Notes: generated from the sequence alone by a model not told the origin. Positions 28,211-37,717 are shown, counted from the first letter of the stretch. The stretch: 64,000 nt of DNA from Citrobacter amalonaticus Y19 (GCF_000981805.1 NZ_CP011132.1:2356001-2420000), one strand, 5' to 3'. Program-made: numbers and translations.

Positions 28211-28695
28211 TTAATTACCTTAACCCGGGCCTTCTCACCCACCACCAGCGCATTGTCCGGGATGCTGTCGAGCACCACGCTGCCTGCGCCAACGGTCACG
28301 TTATTTCCAATGCGGATGTCACCCAGCAGGACAACGTTGGCCCCCAGTTCCACGCCGTTGCCAATCACCGGACAGGCCAGGCTGTCCGCCCCGCGATTGC
28401 CGATAGTGACGCCATGACGAACCGTGAAATCATCACCGGCCACCACGTTTTTGTTGATCACCAGGGCGTAACCATGATGAATGGTGAAACGCCGTCCGAT
28501 GGTGGCCGCCGCCTGAATTTCATAGCCGAACAGGCATTCGGTAATCAGCCGATACAGCACCAGCACCGGCGCGGCCCACAGATTGTTCAGCACGTTTTTT
28601 TTGCGCCAGACGGAGCAGAAATGGGCCACCCGATAAGCCAGCACCATGCAGCACGGGCGCAGACTCCCGCTGTTCGCGCGGATATCTTCCAGCAT
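28207..28695 (-). CDS. wcaB: Colanic acid O-acetyltransferase WcaB
   Basis: This 162-residue serine acetyltransferase-like protein has hexapeptide repeats of a left-handed beta-helix in the second half (I-G-N-G-V-E, L-G-D-I-R-I, V-G-A-G-S-V) and an H-H-G-Y-A-L-V-I-N segment. It is the second acetyltransferase of the cluster. It sits 2 bp after wcaA and overlaps wcaC by 4 bp. Confidence 0.94.
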   Translation of the reverse strand: MLEDIRANSGSLRPCCMVLAYRVAHFCSVWRKKNVLNNLWAAPVLVLYRLITECLFGYEIQAAATIGRRFTIHHGYALVINKNVVAGDDFTVRHGVTIGNRGADSLACPVIGNGVELGANVVLLGDIRIGNNVTVGAGSVVLDSIPDNALVVGEKARVKVIK

Positions 28696-28697
28696 GC

Positions 28698-29546
28698 TTA
28701 ACGTCCTCGCAGTCCGTCCGCCAGACGCTTGCCGTTACGCAGTGACAACAGCGTCAGCAGCGTGCGCCAGGTCATGCGCTTGTTGCGGATCTGGTAGAGC
28801 GTAAACAGCTGATATTTCTTGCTGGCGCGGTCGAATTTGTCTTTGTGCTTGCGGTAAAAATGGAAGTAGCCAGAGAATTTCTTCGGCGACGAGGTGATCT
28901 GCATTTCGCCGTGATTGATGTGCAGGATCTGCGTCGCCTCCTCCACCTTCCACGGCTCGCCATACTCCACCACCATTCGCAGAAAGATGTCGTAATCCTG
29001 CGCGGCTTTCAGTTCGGTATCAAACAGACACTCTTTGAAACGCCACGCCCAGGTAAAGACCTGATTACCAATGATGTTGCGTTTGTAGAACAGGTGTCGC
29101 GAGTAAGGGGATTTCGGATACAGCGGCAGGCTCGCCGGCTGCGAGTAGACCTCGCCTTCGCAGACATAATCGTTAGCGTACAAAAATGCGTGGGTCACCA
29201 GTTGATGCTTGTGCGCAAGAAACACGCTCAGACGGTTTGGCGTCCACTCATCATCATCATCAATACCGGTGATGTAATGCCCTTGCGCCTGGACGATGGC
29301 CTGATTACGCACCGCGCAGGCGCCGGAGTTGATCTCATTATGGGTGTAGCGTACGCGCGGGTCGTTCAGTCCCTCAACAAACTGCTGTAGCTGCTCATAG
29401 GAGGAGGAGCAATCATCAACGATGATCATCTCCCAGTGGGGATAGTCCTGACGCAGCACCGATTTAATCGCCCGAATGGCGAGTTGCTGTCGGTTCCAGG
29501 TTGGCATATAAATGGAAATCAATGGCTTGTCTGTTTTCATCTTCAT
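28698..29546 (-). CDS. wcaA: Colanic acid glycosyltransferase WcaA (GT2)
   Basis: This 282-residue GT2 enzyme has I-S-I-Y-M-P-T-W-N-R near the N-terminus, M-I-I-V-D-D-C-S near residue 37 and the metal-binding G-I-D-D-D-D-E-W near residue 95. A second ATG two codons in makes the exact start uncertain by two residues. It is the first glycosyltransferase after wzc, behind a REP-containing gap. It is predicted to add a glucuronic acid or galactose; the sugar is not readable from sequence. Confidence 0.94.
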   Translation of the reverse strand: MKMKTDKPLISIYMPTWNRQQLAIRAIKSVLRQDYPHWEMIIVDDCSSSYEQLQQFVEGLNDPRVRYTHNEINSGACAVRNQAIVQAQGHYITGIDDDDEWTPNRLSVFLAHKHQLVTHAFLYANDYVCEGEVYSQPASLPLYPKSPYSRHLFYKRNIIGNQVFTWAWRFKECLFDTELKAAQDYDIFLRMVVEYGEPWKVEEATQILHINHGEMQITSSPKKFSGYFHFYRKHKDKFDRASKKYQLFTLYQIRNKRMTWRTLLTLLSLRNGKRLADGLRGR

Positions 29547-29562
29547 TTCCCAGGAAGTATTA

Positions 29563-29649
29563 CCTGATGGCGCAGCGTGTAGGCCGGATAAGGCGTTTAC
29601 GCCGCCATCCGGCAGCGATGCCTGATGGCGCTTTGCTTATCAGGCCTAC
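29563..29649. repeat. REP/BIME between wzc and wcaA
   Basis: Alternating REP units lie here: ACCTGATGGCGCAGCG, GTAGGCCGGATAAGGCG...GCCATCCGGC, and GCCTGATGGCG...TTATCAGGCCTAC. They separate the export genes wza-wzb-wzc from the biosynthetic wca genes and may give differential mRNA stability. Confidence 0.85.
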
Positions 29650-29668
29650 TCAGGCCATTCACGATTCT

Positions 29669-31831
29669 TTATTTTGTGTCTGACTTGTATTCGTACTCGT
29701 AGTACCCGTAATCCTGGTACCCGGTGGCGCGGCGGAAGATAGAGTTGAGGATCACCCCTTTCACCTGAATGCCGTTTTGCTCAAAGCGGCCCAGGCTGGT
29801 TTCCACCTCTTTCAGGGTGTTGACGGCATAGCGGGCGACCATCAACGTCGTACCTGCATGGCGTCCGACAATCGCGGCGTCAGTGACGGCCAGGATGGGC
29901 GGGGTATCTATCAGCACCAGATCGTAGTGGCTGCTCGCCCAGCGCAACAGCTCACCTAAGCGATCGCTCATGAGCAGTTCAGACGGATTTGGCGGCACCT
30001 GACCGCGCGGTACGAGGTCAAAGTTGGCAATGGAGGTGGGTTTCGCGCAGGAGGCAATGTCCCCTTTACCGATCAGAATCTCAGACAGGCCGTTGACGTT
30101 GTTGGTGCCGAGCAGTTCATGGGTATAGCCTTTACGCATGTCGCAGTCGATCAACAGCACACGCTTGTTGGTCTGGCTGATCACCGCCGCAAGGTTGGCG
30201 CAGACAAAGGTTTTCCCGATGGACGGGCTGACCCCGGTGAGCATCAGCACATTGTTTTGCGCCTGCATCATGGCGAAGTGGAGGCTGGTACGCAGGCTGC
30301 GCACCGCTTCGATGGCCAGATCGGTCGGATTGCCCACCGCCAGCAGTTGGCTCTGTTTGTAACGCTTGACGCCCTTCACGGTCTTGACGTTATCCCGCGC
30401 TTTCTGCCATTCCGACAGCGGAATGCTGGCGTACACGCTGATGCCATTCTCTTCCAGCACCTGCGGGCTTTCGATACCACGGTTGAGCAGTGAACGCAGC
30501 AGCACGCCGACAATGGAGAGCATCAGGCCCAGAATGATGCTGCCGAGAATGATCAGCGCTTTCTTCGGCTTCAGCACGCCAGGCTGGGCAATGGCCGGGT
30601 CAACGATCCGCACGTCACCCACGGTGCTGGCCTCGGTTATCTTCAGCTCCTGCTGTTTGTTCAGCAACTGCATGTAAACCTGCTGACCAGACTCAACGTC
30701 ACGCGTCAGGCGTACAATCTCCTGCTGCGTTTTCGGCATCGCCGTCACACGTCCGTTCAGTTTGGCTTTTTCATCTTCCAGCGCCTGACGTTTTTCCAGC
30801 AGCGTGCGGTACGCCGGGTGTGCTTTGGTGAAAAGCTTGGAAATTTCCGCCTCTTTAAAGGTCAGTTCGTTGAGCTGCGCGTCGATGTTAACCATCGAGT
30901 CCAGCACCGCTTTGGCTTCCAGCGGTAAGTCGACGGAGTCTTTATCCTGACGGAAGGCATTGAGTTTATTTTCCGCCACGTCCAGATGGTTTCGCACCTC
31001 CGGCAACTGTTTCGCCAGGAAGGCCAGACTTTTCGCCGCCTCTGCCGATTTACGCTCTACGTTTTGTTCCAGATAGTTGCGGGTGATGCTGTTGAGGATG
31101 TCACGGATCTGTTCGCGATCTTCACCGGTAAAGCTCAGGCTGAGCACGCCGGTATCCTTGCCGTTTTCCGCCACTGTCAGGTTGTTTTGCAGGTTATTGA
31201 TCATCCCCAGCGTGGAGAATTTAGTGACGGCAAATTCGGTATCCGGACGGGCGTGAATTTCACTGACCATCATCGTGACGCCGTCTTTACTTAACGTCTG
31301 ACCAGACTGTCCGTGCGCGCTAAAACCACCGTCGCTGTAAAGTTCGTAGCGTTTATCGTCCAGTACCTTGAGGGTGAAAGTCTGCTCGTTCATCCCTTTC
31401 GGCAGGGTAAACGTCGTGACTTTCACCGATTCATTCTGGCGTCCCATCAGCCGTTCCCAGCCTGTGCCAAACAGCGGGAACGTGTTTTTGGTGACCGAAA
31501 TATCCAGATCCAGATCGTCCACCGTTTTGCCTAATACCAGACGCGACTGGATCAGCTGAATTTCCGCTTCGGAGGCGGGCGGTTTATTGGATAGCGCAGA
31601 ACCGATGTCCTGCACCAGCGAGTTGCCGGTGTTTTGTTCAATCTGTACCAGCGCATCCGCGCTGTAGATAGGCGTTGCGAAGAGCGTGTAAATCACCGCG
31701 CATAGCGCAAACACCGCCGTAATGCCCAGCACCCACCAGCGTGCTTCAATGACGGTTCCCACCAGGCGACCAATGTCGATCTCATCGTTGCCCGTTACCG
31801 GAGCGGCAGACTGTTTTACTTTTTCTGTCAT
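29669..31831 (-). CDS. wzc: Tyrosine autokinase / chain-length regulator Wzc
   Basis: This 720-residue inner-membrane protein combines an N-terminal Wzz-type region (first membrane segment near residue 32, second near 425) with a cytoplasmic BY-kinase. Kinase elements seen: Walker A G-V-S-P-S-I-G-K-T near residue 533, Walker A' L-L-I-D-C-D-M-R, Walker B L-V-L-I-D-T-P-P, and a Tyr-rich tail Y-Q-D-Y-G-Y-Y-E-Y-E-Y for autophosphorylation. It controls polymerisation and export with Wza. The ATG at 31831 shares its A with the wzb stop (TAATG), so the two are coupled; an upstream GTG frame extension lies in wzb. Confidence 0.96.
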   Translation of the reverse strand: MTEKVKQSAAPVTGNDEIDIGRLVGTVIEARWWVLGITAVFALCAVIYTLFATPIYSADALVQIEQNTGNSLVQDIGSALSNKPPASEAEIQLIQSRLVLGKTVDDLDLDISVTKNTFPLFGTGWERLMGRQNESVKVTTFTLPKGMNEQTFTLKVLDDKRYELYSDGGFSAHGQSGQTLSKDGVTMMVSEIHARPDTEFAVTKFSTLGMINNLQNNLTVAENGKDTGVLSLSFTGEDREQIRDILNSITRNYLEQNVERKSAEAAKSLAFLAKQLPEVRNHLDVAENKLNAFRQDKDSVDLPLEAKAVLDSMVNIDAQLNELTFKEAEISKLFTKAHPAYRTLLEKRQALEDEKAKLNGRVTAMPKTQQEIVRLTRDVESGQQVYMQLLNKQQELKITEASTVGDVRIVDPAIAQPGVLKPKKALIILGSIILGLMLSIVGVLLRSLLNRGIESPQVLEENGISVYASIPLSEWQKARDNVKTVKGVKRYKQSQLLAVGNPTDLAIEAVRSLRTSLHFAMMQAQNNVLMLTGVSPSIGKTFVCANLAAVISQTNKRVLLIDCDMRKGYTHELLGTNNVNGLSEILIGKGDIASCAKPTSIANFDLVPRGQVPPNPSELLMSDRLGELLRWASSHYDLVLIDTPPILAVTDAAIVGRHAGTTLMVARYAVNTLKEVETSLGRFEQNGIQVKGVILNSIFRRATGYQDYGYYEYEYKSDTK

Positions 31832-32277
31832 TATTTTACCTGCTCTGCGTTCAGTGCCTGCGCCCACTGGCGGGCAGACCGTTCAAGTAAGGCGTACACC
31901 GCTTCAAACGCCTCGTGGCTTTTGCGATAAGGATCGGGAATGTCGCGCTCGTTGTCCCAGTGACCGAAAAGCATGACTTTGCCGCGCATCTCGGGCGCCA
32001 GTTCGTGCAGAGAGGCGATATGCTTTTTTTCCATCGCCAGGATCAGGTCATAGTCCCGGCACAGTCGTCCGGTGACCTGCCGCGCGCAGTGCCCTTCGAG
32101 AGAGAGCGCATGACCGGCTGCGACACGCATCGCCGAGGCGTCAGCGCCTTTTCCCACCAGCGCCCCCAGACCGGCGGATTCCACCGTAATCTGCGGGTGA
32201 TACTGTTTGAGCAGGCGCTCTGCCGTCGGGGAACGGCAAATGTTCCCCACGCAAACCACTAATATTTTGTTAAACAT
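31831..32277 (-). CDS. wzb: Low-molecular-weight protein tyrosine phosphatase Wzb
   Basis: This 148-residue LMW-PTP has the P-loop C-V-G-N-I-C-R-S (C-x5-R) at residues 9-16 and the general-acid D-P-Y near residue 115. It dephosphorylates Wzc and so controls the phosphorylation cycle needed for colanic acid assembly. It lies 5 bp after wza and overlaps wzc by one base. Confidence 0.96.
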   Translation of the reverse strand: MFNKILVVCVGNICRSPTAERLLKQYHPQITVESAGLGALVGKGADASAMRVAAGHALSLEGHCARQVTGRLCRDYDLILAMEKKHIASLHELAPEMRGKVMLFGHWDNERDIPDPYRKSHEAFEAVYALLERSARQWAQALNAEQVK

Positions 32278-32282
32278 GACGA

Positions 32283-33419
32283 TTACCAGTTGTGAAGGTC
32301 GCTGGCCGTATCCGTCATGTAACGGACACCGCTGATGGTCGGCAGCAACTGATTGATCAGACGGTTCCAGCGCGCAACCGGCGCCGTCGTGACATACACC
32401 ACGTCATACGGCTGCAAACGGAATTCCGTCGCCATGACCAGTGAGGTCGCATCAGACATATCGAGCTGATAGATGTTGGCAATCTTGCCGCCCGGGCCTT
32501 TGCCTTTCAGCGGACGGATCACGAAGATGCCGCTGGCGTTGGAGGAGGTCAGATCGATACCTTCAGCATTACCCAGTGCTTCGGTCAGCGTCATGCCGCT
32601 GAAGTCCATTTTGAGGGTGCTCTGTTTTTTCACTTCACCCATCACGAACACTTTCAGGTCGTCGTTACGCGGCACATAGAGGATGTCACCCGGATAAAGC
32701 AAACGGTTCTGGCTGAGATCGCCGTTCTGCATCAGCGCCTGCAGCGAAATACGTTGTTCTTTGCCCTCGTGCGTCAGCACCACGTTGCGCCAGTCAGCCA
32801 CTTCCGTCAGACCGCCGGCGGCGTTAATCGCGTCCAGCACGGTCAACGGCACGTTGGTGATCGCCTGCTGGCCGGATTTATTCACTTGTCCGGAGATGTA
32901 CGCTTTTTGCGAGCGGAAAGCGGCGATATTAACGTCCACCTGCGGGTCAGCAATGTACTTCGCTAAGCGCCCGGTAATATCACTGCGGATTTCTGCCAAC
33001 GTTTTTCCGACCACACTGACCTTGCCGATGTAGGGATAAAACATGGTGCCATCGGGCTGAACCCAGTTGCCGGTGTCGCTGGAGCTACGGTATTGCCCCG
33101 CAGGTGTGGTGAGTTCCGGGTGATCCCAGACGGTCACGCTCAGCACATCTCCCGCGCCGACGCGGTACTGATAGCTGGCGAGCTCCTGGTCCAGCGACAT
33201 ATTCGGTTGGGCGACATTGGGACGAGGACGTAATTGCTCAACCAGTCGCGGGGTGAGTGGATACACATTCACCATCCGGTCGAGATCAAAATCAGCGTCT
33301 TGCTGTTTAATCACGTCTTTACCCATCGTAGACATATTGCTGCCCGGAAGTACTGTGCAACCGCTTATCAAGGTTACCGACACCAATAATGGCATCAATT
33401 TCATTTTGGATTTCATCAT
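32283..33419 (-). CDS. wza: Outer-membrane polysaccharide export lipoprotein Wza
   Basis: This 378-residue protein forms the octameric outer-membrane channel for colanic acid. The signal peptide ends in the lipobox L-I-S-G-C, with lipidated Cys21. The Poly_export domain follows (Y-Q-Y-R-V-G-A-G-D-V near residue 85), then SLBB repeats and a C-terminal amphipathic helix (R-W-N-R-L-I-N-Q-L-L-P). It is the first gene of the wca operon, about 180 bp after the JUMPStart element. Confidence 0.97.
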   Translation of the reverse strand: MMKSKMKLMPLLVSVTLISGCTVLPGSNMSTMGKDVIKQQDADFDLDRMVNVYPLTPRLVEQLRPRPNVAQPNMSLDQELASYQYRVGAGDVLSVTVWDHPELTTPAGQYRSSSDTGNWVQPDGTMFYPYIGKVSVVGKTLAEIRSDITGRLAKYIADPQVDVNIAAFRSQKAYISGQVNKSGQQAITNVPLTVLDAINAAGGLTEVADWRNVVLTHEGKEQRISLQALMQNGDLSQNRLLYPGDILYVPRNDDLKVFVMGEVKKQSTLKMDFSGMTLTEALGNAEGIDLTSSNASGIFVIRPLKGKGPGGKIANIYQLDMSDATSLVMATEFRLQPYDVVYVTTAPVARWNRLINQLLPTISGVRYMTDTASDLHNW

Positions 33420-33596
33420 TGATTATTTATCACTTTGGCAGAGTAATTATCCTGTGCAATTTAAATAGCGACTTCACCGTTCACATTTACATTGCAGTCA
33501 ATTGAAAAGAAATTTAACTGGCATCAGTCCTAAAAAAATTGAATTCATCCGTAGGCTATTGACAGAATAATGCAGACTCATCATCAGGCGCTCAGG

Positions 33597-33635
33597 CACG
33601 CTACCGCCCCTGGCTTTTTAGCTACCAATACACTG
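33597..33635 (-). promoter_or_regulatory. JUMPStart with ops element, colanic acid operon
   Basis: Read on the minus strand, this is a second 39-bp JUMPStart block ending in the same 12-base ops sequence GGCGGTAGCGTG (33608 to 33597). It differs from the O-antigen copy mainly in the upstream half. It lies 178 bp before wza and predicts RfaH-dependent elongation through the ~23-kb colanic acid operon. Confidence 0.93.
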
Positions 33636-34094
33636 ATTAGGTTATGTTTTTGCAAGCCTCGTCATTTCGCGCCCTGCCGCAACAGAGAAATACGTAAGGC
33701 ATTCTGAATGTCAGTCATTAATGAAACGGGATCCAACTTAATATATTTACTCTTCCATCATTAACGCTGGAAGAATTGTTACAGCTAACGTAATAGCAGG
33801 CAAGGTAACAAGCCTGCTATTCTCTGTTTTTAAGATTAATATTAAGCGATATATTGACCTGTTTTTAGGAATTACTTGATGTTGACAGAATCTATTTTCT
33901 CAATTCAGCCTGCGATATTTCCTAAATAGTTTTTGTCTTATTTAATTATTCCCGACAGAAACTTTATGGTTATTTTCAGTGCAGTCAGTAAGGTGAAAAC
34001 GCGATAAATCCCTTCTCGCCATTGCATTTTCCGTCCGCTTTATCCATGATCGAATTGTGACAATTGTCATATAACGAAAGGTTTTACGTTTACT
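33636..34094. other. Long divergent leader between wza and yegH
   Basis: No coding frame is convincing here. The stretch holds a 7-bp hairpin (TCTTCCA/TGGAAGA, about 33761-33782) and a perfect 10-bp hairpin, AATAGCAGGC (33792-33801)/GCCTGCTATT (33812-33821), followed on the plus strand by CTCTGTTTTT. Further right is a candidate RcsAB box. The wza leader is known to be unusually long in this family of bacteria. The hairpins may be part of it, or the end of a plus-strand RNA. Confidence 0.55.
33911..33924 (-). promoter_or_regulatory. Candidate RcsAB box upstream of wza
   Basis: TGCGATATTTCCTA matches most positions of the partly palindromic RcsAB consensus (TaAGaatatTCctA). It lies about 490 bp upstream of wza, a distance compatible with the remote RcsAB site of colanic acid operons. 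The match is by eye only; no weight matrix was scored. Confidence 0.45.
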
Positions 34095-35678
34095 ATGGAA
34101 TGGATCGCCGATCCGTCAATCTGGGCGGGGCTGGTCACGCTGGTCGTGATCGAATTAGTCCTCGGCATTGATAATTTAGTCTTTATTGCCATCCTCGCAG
34201 AAAAACTGCCCCCTGCGCAGCGCGACCGTGCGCGTGTCACCGGGCTTATCCTGGCAATGCTGATGCGCTTGCTGCTGCTGGCATCGATCTCGTGGCTGGT
34301 CACGCTGACAAAACCGTTGTTCAACGTGCAGGGGCTGAGCTTCAGCGCCCGCGATTTGATCATGCTGTTTGGTGGCTTCTTCTTGTTGTTTAAAGCCACA
34401 ATGGAGTTGAACGAACGACTCGAAGGGAAGGACAGCGATAACCCCACCCAGCGCAAAGGGGCAAAATTCTGGGGCGTTGTAGCGCAAATTGTGGTGCTGG
34501 ACGCCATCTTCTCGCTCGACTCCGTGATCACCGCTGTTGGTATGGTGGATCACCTGGCGGTGATGATGGCGGCGGTGATTATTGCCATCAGCCTGATGCT
34601 GCTGGCAAGTAAGTCACTCACCCGCTTTGTGAACAGCCACCCGACCATTGTCATCCTCTGTCTTAGTTTCCTGTTGATGATAGGCTTCAGCCTGGTGGCA
34701 GAAGGCTTTGGCTTTCGGATCCCGAAAGGGTATCTGTATGCCGCCATTGGCTTCTCGGTGATGATCGAAGCGCTGAACCAGTTGGCTATCTTTAACCGTC
34801 GTCGTTTCCTGTCGGCCAATCACACCCTGCGTCAGCGTACGACCGAGGCGGTAATGCGCCTGTTGAGCGGGCAGAAAGAAGAAGCCGAACTGGATGCAGA
34901 AACGGCCTCGATGCTGGTTGACCATGACGACAGCCAGATTTTCAACCCGCAAGAACGGCGGATGATTGAGCGCGTACTCAACCTCAATCAGCGCACCGTC
35001 AGCAGTATTATGACCTCGCGTCACGACATTGAGCATATTGACCTTACCGCACCGGAAGAGGAGATTCGCGCGCTGCTGGAAAAAAACCAGCATACGCGTC
35101 TGGTGGTCACCGGCGGTCACGATGAAGAAGATCTGCTCGGCGTGGTGCACGTCATTGACCTGCTGCAACAGTCGCTGCGCGGTGAACCGCTCAACCTGCG
35201 GCTATTGATTCGCCAGCCGCTGGTGTTCCCGGAGACGCTGCCGCTGCTTCCGGCGCTGGAGCAGTTCCGCAATGCGCGGACGCACTTTGCCTTTGTTGTG
35301 GATGAATTTGGTTCGGTAGAGGGGATCGTGACGCTCAGTGACGTCACGGAAACCATCGCCGGTAATCTGCCGAACGAGGCAGAGGAGATCGATGCCCGCC
35401 ATGACATCCAGAAAAACCCGGATGGGTCGTGGACCGCAAACGGCCATATGCCGCTGGAAGACCTTGTGCAATATGTCCCGCTGCCGCTCGATGACAAACG
35501 GGAATACCACACCATTGCGGGCCTGCTGATGGAAGAATTGCAGCGCGTGCCAAAGCCGGGGGAAGAAGTCCAGGTGGGCGATTATCTGCTCAAGACGTTA
35601 CAGGTAGAAAGCCATCGCGTGCAGAAAGTGCAGTTAATTCCCTTGCACAACGATGATGAGATGGATTACGAGGTTTAA
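34095..35678 (+). CDS. yegH: TerC-family membrane protein with CBS and CorC domains, YegH
   Basis: This 527-residue protein combines a TerC-like membrane domain (residues ~1-230, about seven segments, with the conserved acidic E-L-V-L-G-I-D-N and D-A-I-F-S-L-D-S motifs) with a CBS pair (~300-420) and a C-terminal CorC/HlyC domain (~435-520, F-V-V-D-E-F-G-S-V-E-G). Family members are linked to metal ion efflux or metalation of exported proteins. The function of YegH is not established. It is transcribed away from wza and convergent with asmA, with BIME repeats between the stops. Confidence 0.93.
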   Translation: MEWIADPSIWAGLVTLVVIELVLGIDNLVFIAILAEKLPPAQRDRARVTGLILAMLMRLLLLASISWLVTLTKPLFNVQGLSFSARDLIMLFGGFFLLFKATMELNERLEGKDSDNPTQRKGAKFWGVVAQIVVLDAIFSLDSVITAVGMVDHLAVMMAAVIIAISLMLLASKSLTRFVNSHPTIVILCLSFLLMIGFSLVAEGFGFRIPKGYLYAAIGFSVMIEALNQLAIFNRRRFLSANHTLRQRTTEAVMRLLSGQKEEAELDAETASMLVDHDDSQIFNPQERRMIERVLNLNQRTVSSIMTSRHDIEHIDLTAPEEEIRALLEKNQHTRLVVTGGHDEEDLLGVVHVIDLLQQSLRGEPLNLRLLIRQPLVFPETLPLLPALEQFRNARTHFAFVVDEFGSVEGIVTLSDVTETIAGNLPNEAEEIDARHDIQKNPDGSWTANGHMPLEDLVQYVPLPLDDKREYHTIAGLLMEELQRVPKPGEEVQVGDYLLKTLQVESHRVQKVQLIPLHNDDEMDYEV

Positions 35679-35684
35679 CGTTAA

Positions 35685-35825
35685 ACGATGCCGGGTGACG
35701 AATGCGCCGCCCGGCATCGGGTCATTGTCAGTTTGTCGGTCGGAAAATACGCAGAGCGTCGCCATCCGGCATCGGGTCATTATCAGTTTGTAGGCCGGAT
35801 AAGACGCACAGCGTCGCCATCCGGC
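35685..35825. repeat. Tandem BIME between yegH and asmA
   Basis: A unit of about 55 bp occurs twice in direct order. CCGGCATCGGGTCATTGTCA begins the first near 35712 and CCGGCATCGGGTCATTATCA the second near 35767. Each is followed by a REP-like segment ending GAGCGTCGCCAT or CAGCGTCGCCAT. A further half-unit precedes them (ATGCCGGGTGACGAATGCGC). The array lies between convergent stops and could act as a bidirectional terminator or mRNA stabiliser. Confidence 0.85.
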
Positions 35826-35842
35826 ACACACGTCCTGCCGAA

Positions 35843-37696
35843 TCAGAGTTTATCCAGCAGCTTCTTCACGTCTTTGCCGTCGCGGGAATCTTTATTGCGA
35901 TCCGCCCAGTCGTTCAGGCGACGCTTCGCTTCATCCTGCATATGTTTACGCAGTAACTGATCAACCTGCAGATTGTAATTCAGCGCCTGCCAGTTGCCGT
36001 AGACCCGCAGCGGAACCGGGGTCGCCTTCAGGAAATCGATCAGCCTCCCCTCGCCCTTCCAGCCGTCCAGCACCCGCACGTTAAACTGCGTGTCACAGGT
36101 TTGTCCGACCAGGTCGAGCGTCCCCTGACCCGTCAGCGCCAGTAGCGCGGATTCCCCTTCCATGTTATCCAGCGTCAGTTTGCCGCTATCGAGCGTCAGG
36201 TCCGTCACAAAGCGCGTCAGACGGGTCGCGTTATCGAAGTTTTGCATCGACTGTACATCGCCGCCGCTGCGTTCCACGGCCTGCTGAATTAACTGCTGGA
36301 AGTTCATGCCGTCCATCCGCGTGTCGCGCATGTCAACATGGGCTTTCCCCTGCCAGCTATGGCGGAATGACTGCGCATCAATATCCGCACCGGAGAAATC
36401 CCCCGCCAGCGACATCTTGCCGGTCAGGGCAATTGGGTAGTTGAATGCCTTGAGGATCGTGCCGATTTCAACCTCGTCCAGACGCGGCTGGAACACTATT
36501 TGCGGGGTTTGCGCACGCGTATCCAGCGTTCCTGGCAGCGATATCGTTCCGCCATCAAGCTTGCCTTGCAGTTCAGCGATCGTCAGCACGTCGGACTGAT
36601 TTGTCATACGGCTGCTGACGTCGGTAAAATTCATCCCACGCCAGGTAACGGCATCCGCTTTCAGCGCGATATCCGCACTAAAGCCCTTCAGCCCCTGATA
36701 AGCGGGTTCATCCACACGACTTGAAATTACCGGACGCGCCAGCGGCGGCTGACTTCCCCCTTGCTCTGCCGTACCGTTGGTACTGCTGGCGTTTTCTGGT
36801 GGGGCTAACAGGTTATCCAGATTCAACCGGGCAAATTGCAGATTGACGAGCCACGCCGGTTGTTCCTTCAGCGTCACCTGCACGTTTCCGGTTAGCGAGC
36901 TGTCGTTCGCCGTCACATTGAGCTGGCTGAAGGTGAGCGCTTTTTTCTCTTCCTGCCACTGCGCCTGCAGTTGTCCCTGCCCCTGGATGCCCTGTTTCGG
37001 CAGATCGGCACCCTGCAATTGCCAGCTTAGCTGCTGAATGCTGGCGGTTAAATTATGTGGGTAGTCGGAGGCGTCAACGGTGCCGTTGAAGGCAAGAGTA
37101 AGGTCGCGCTGGTCGCGATTCACGCGGCCGGAAAATTCGAAGGAACCGCGATGCTGCGCGTCCTGCTCCATCTCCAGGCGAATATCGCGAACGGTGACCT
37201 GTTCATCATTTTCATGCTGAAAGACCAGCACGCTGTCCGCCACGCGCAGACTGGCAACATCAAACGACCAGCCTCGATCTTCGGCAACATCCGGCAAGGT
37301 GTTGTCTCTCGGGGCCACCGGGGCGTTTTCGCGGCGTACCGCTTCCGTTTGCGGCGTCAGCTGAATCACCGCGCCTTTAAGCATCACTTGTTTGACGCTG
37401 AGCTGATGGCTCAGCAGCGGCCACAGTGCGACGTCCAGGCGCATGTTATCCGCGCGAATCAACGGCTCACTGGCCCCCTCTGCCGTTAACACCATGCGCC
37501 CGGAGAGAATGCTGAGCTGCGGCCAGACGTGCCAACGCAGCGGGCCGTCCAGTTGCAGTTGATAACCGCTTCGCGCGGCGACCTGCTGCACCATATAGGC
37601 ACGAAAATCATTCGGATTGACTAGCAATACTAACGCAGAAAAGCCGGCCACCAGCACGACCAGCAATATCATCAGCGTCGTCAGAAATCGTCTCAT
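35843..37696 (-). CDS. asmA: AsmA, inner-membrane anchored lipid-transport-type protein
   Basis: This 617-residue protein has one N-terminal membrane anchor (residues 7-27) and a large periplasmic part made of AsmA N- and C-terminal domains (chorein-like beta-groove). In E. coli it affects outer-membrane protein and lipid homeostasis. A Ser/Asn/Gly-rich linker near residue 305 (N-A-S-S-T-N-G-T-A-E-Q-G-G-S) separates the halves. GAGGA precedes the ATG at 37696. It is the last gene of the udk-dcd-asmA operon. Confidence 0.95.
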   Translation of the reverse strand: MRRFLTTLMILLVVLVAGFSALVLLVNPNDFRAYMVQQVAARSGYQLQLDGPLRWHVWPQLSILSGRMVLTAEGASEPLIRADNMRLDVALWPLLSHQLSVKQVMLKGAVIQLTPQTEAVRRENAPVAPRDNTLPDVAEDRGWSFDVASLRVADSVLVFQHENDEQVTVRDIRLEMEQDAQHRGSFEFSGRVNRDQRDLTLAFNGTVDASDYPHNLTASIQQLSWQLQGADLPKQGIQGQGQLQAQWQEEKKALTFSQLNVTANDSSLTGNVQVTLKEQPAWLVNLQFARLNLDNLLAPPENASSTNGTAEQGGSQPPLARPVISSRVDEPAYQGLKGFSADIALKADAVTWRGMNFTDVSSRMTNQSDVLTIAELQGKLDGGTISLPGTLDTRAQTPQIVFQPRLDEVEIGTILKAFNYPIALTGKMSLAGDFSGADIDAQSFRHSWQGKAHVDMRDTRMDGMNFQQLIQQAVERSGGDVQSMQNFDNATRLTRFVTDLTLDSGKLTLDNMEGESALLALTGQGTLDLVGQTCDTQFNVRVLDGWKGEGRLIDFLKATPVPLRVYGNWQALNYNLQVDQLLRKHMQDEAKRRLNDWADRNKDSRDGKDVKKLLDKL

Positions 37697-37717
37697 GCTA
37701 TCCTCAATGGATTAGAC

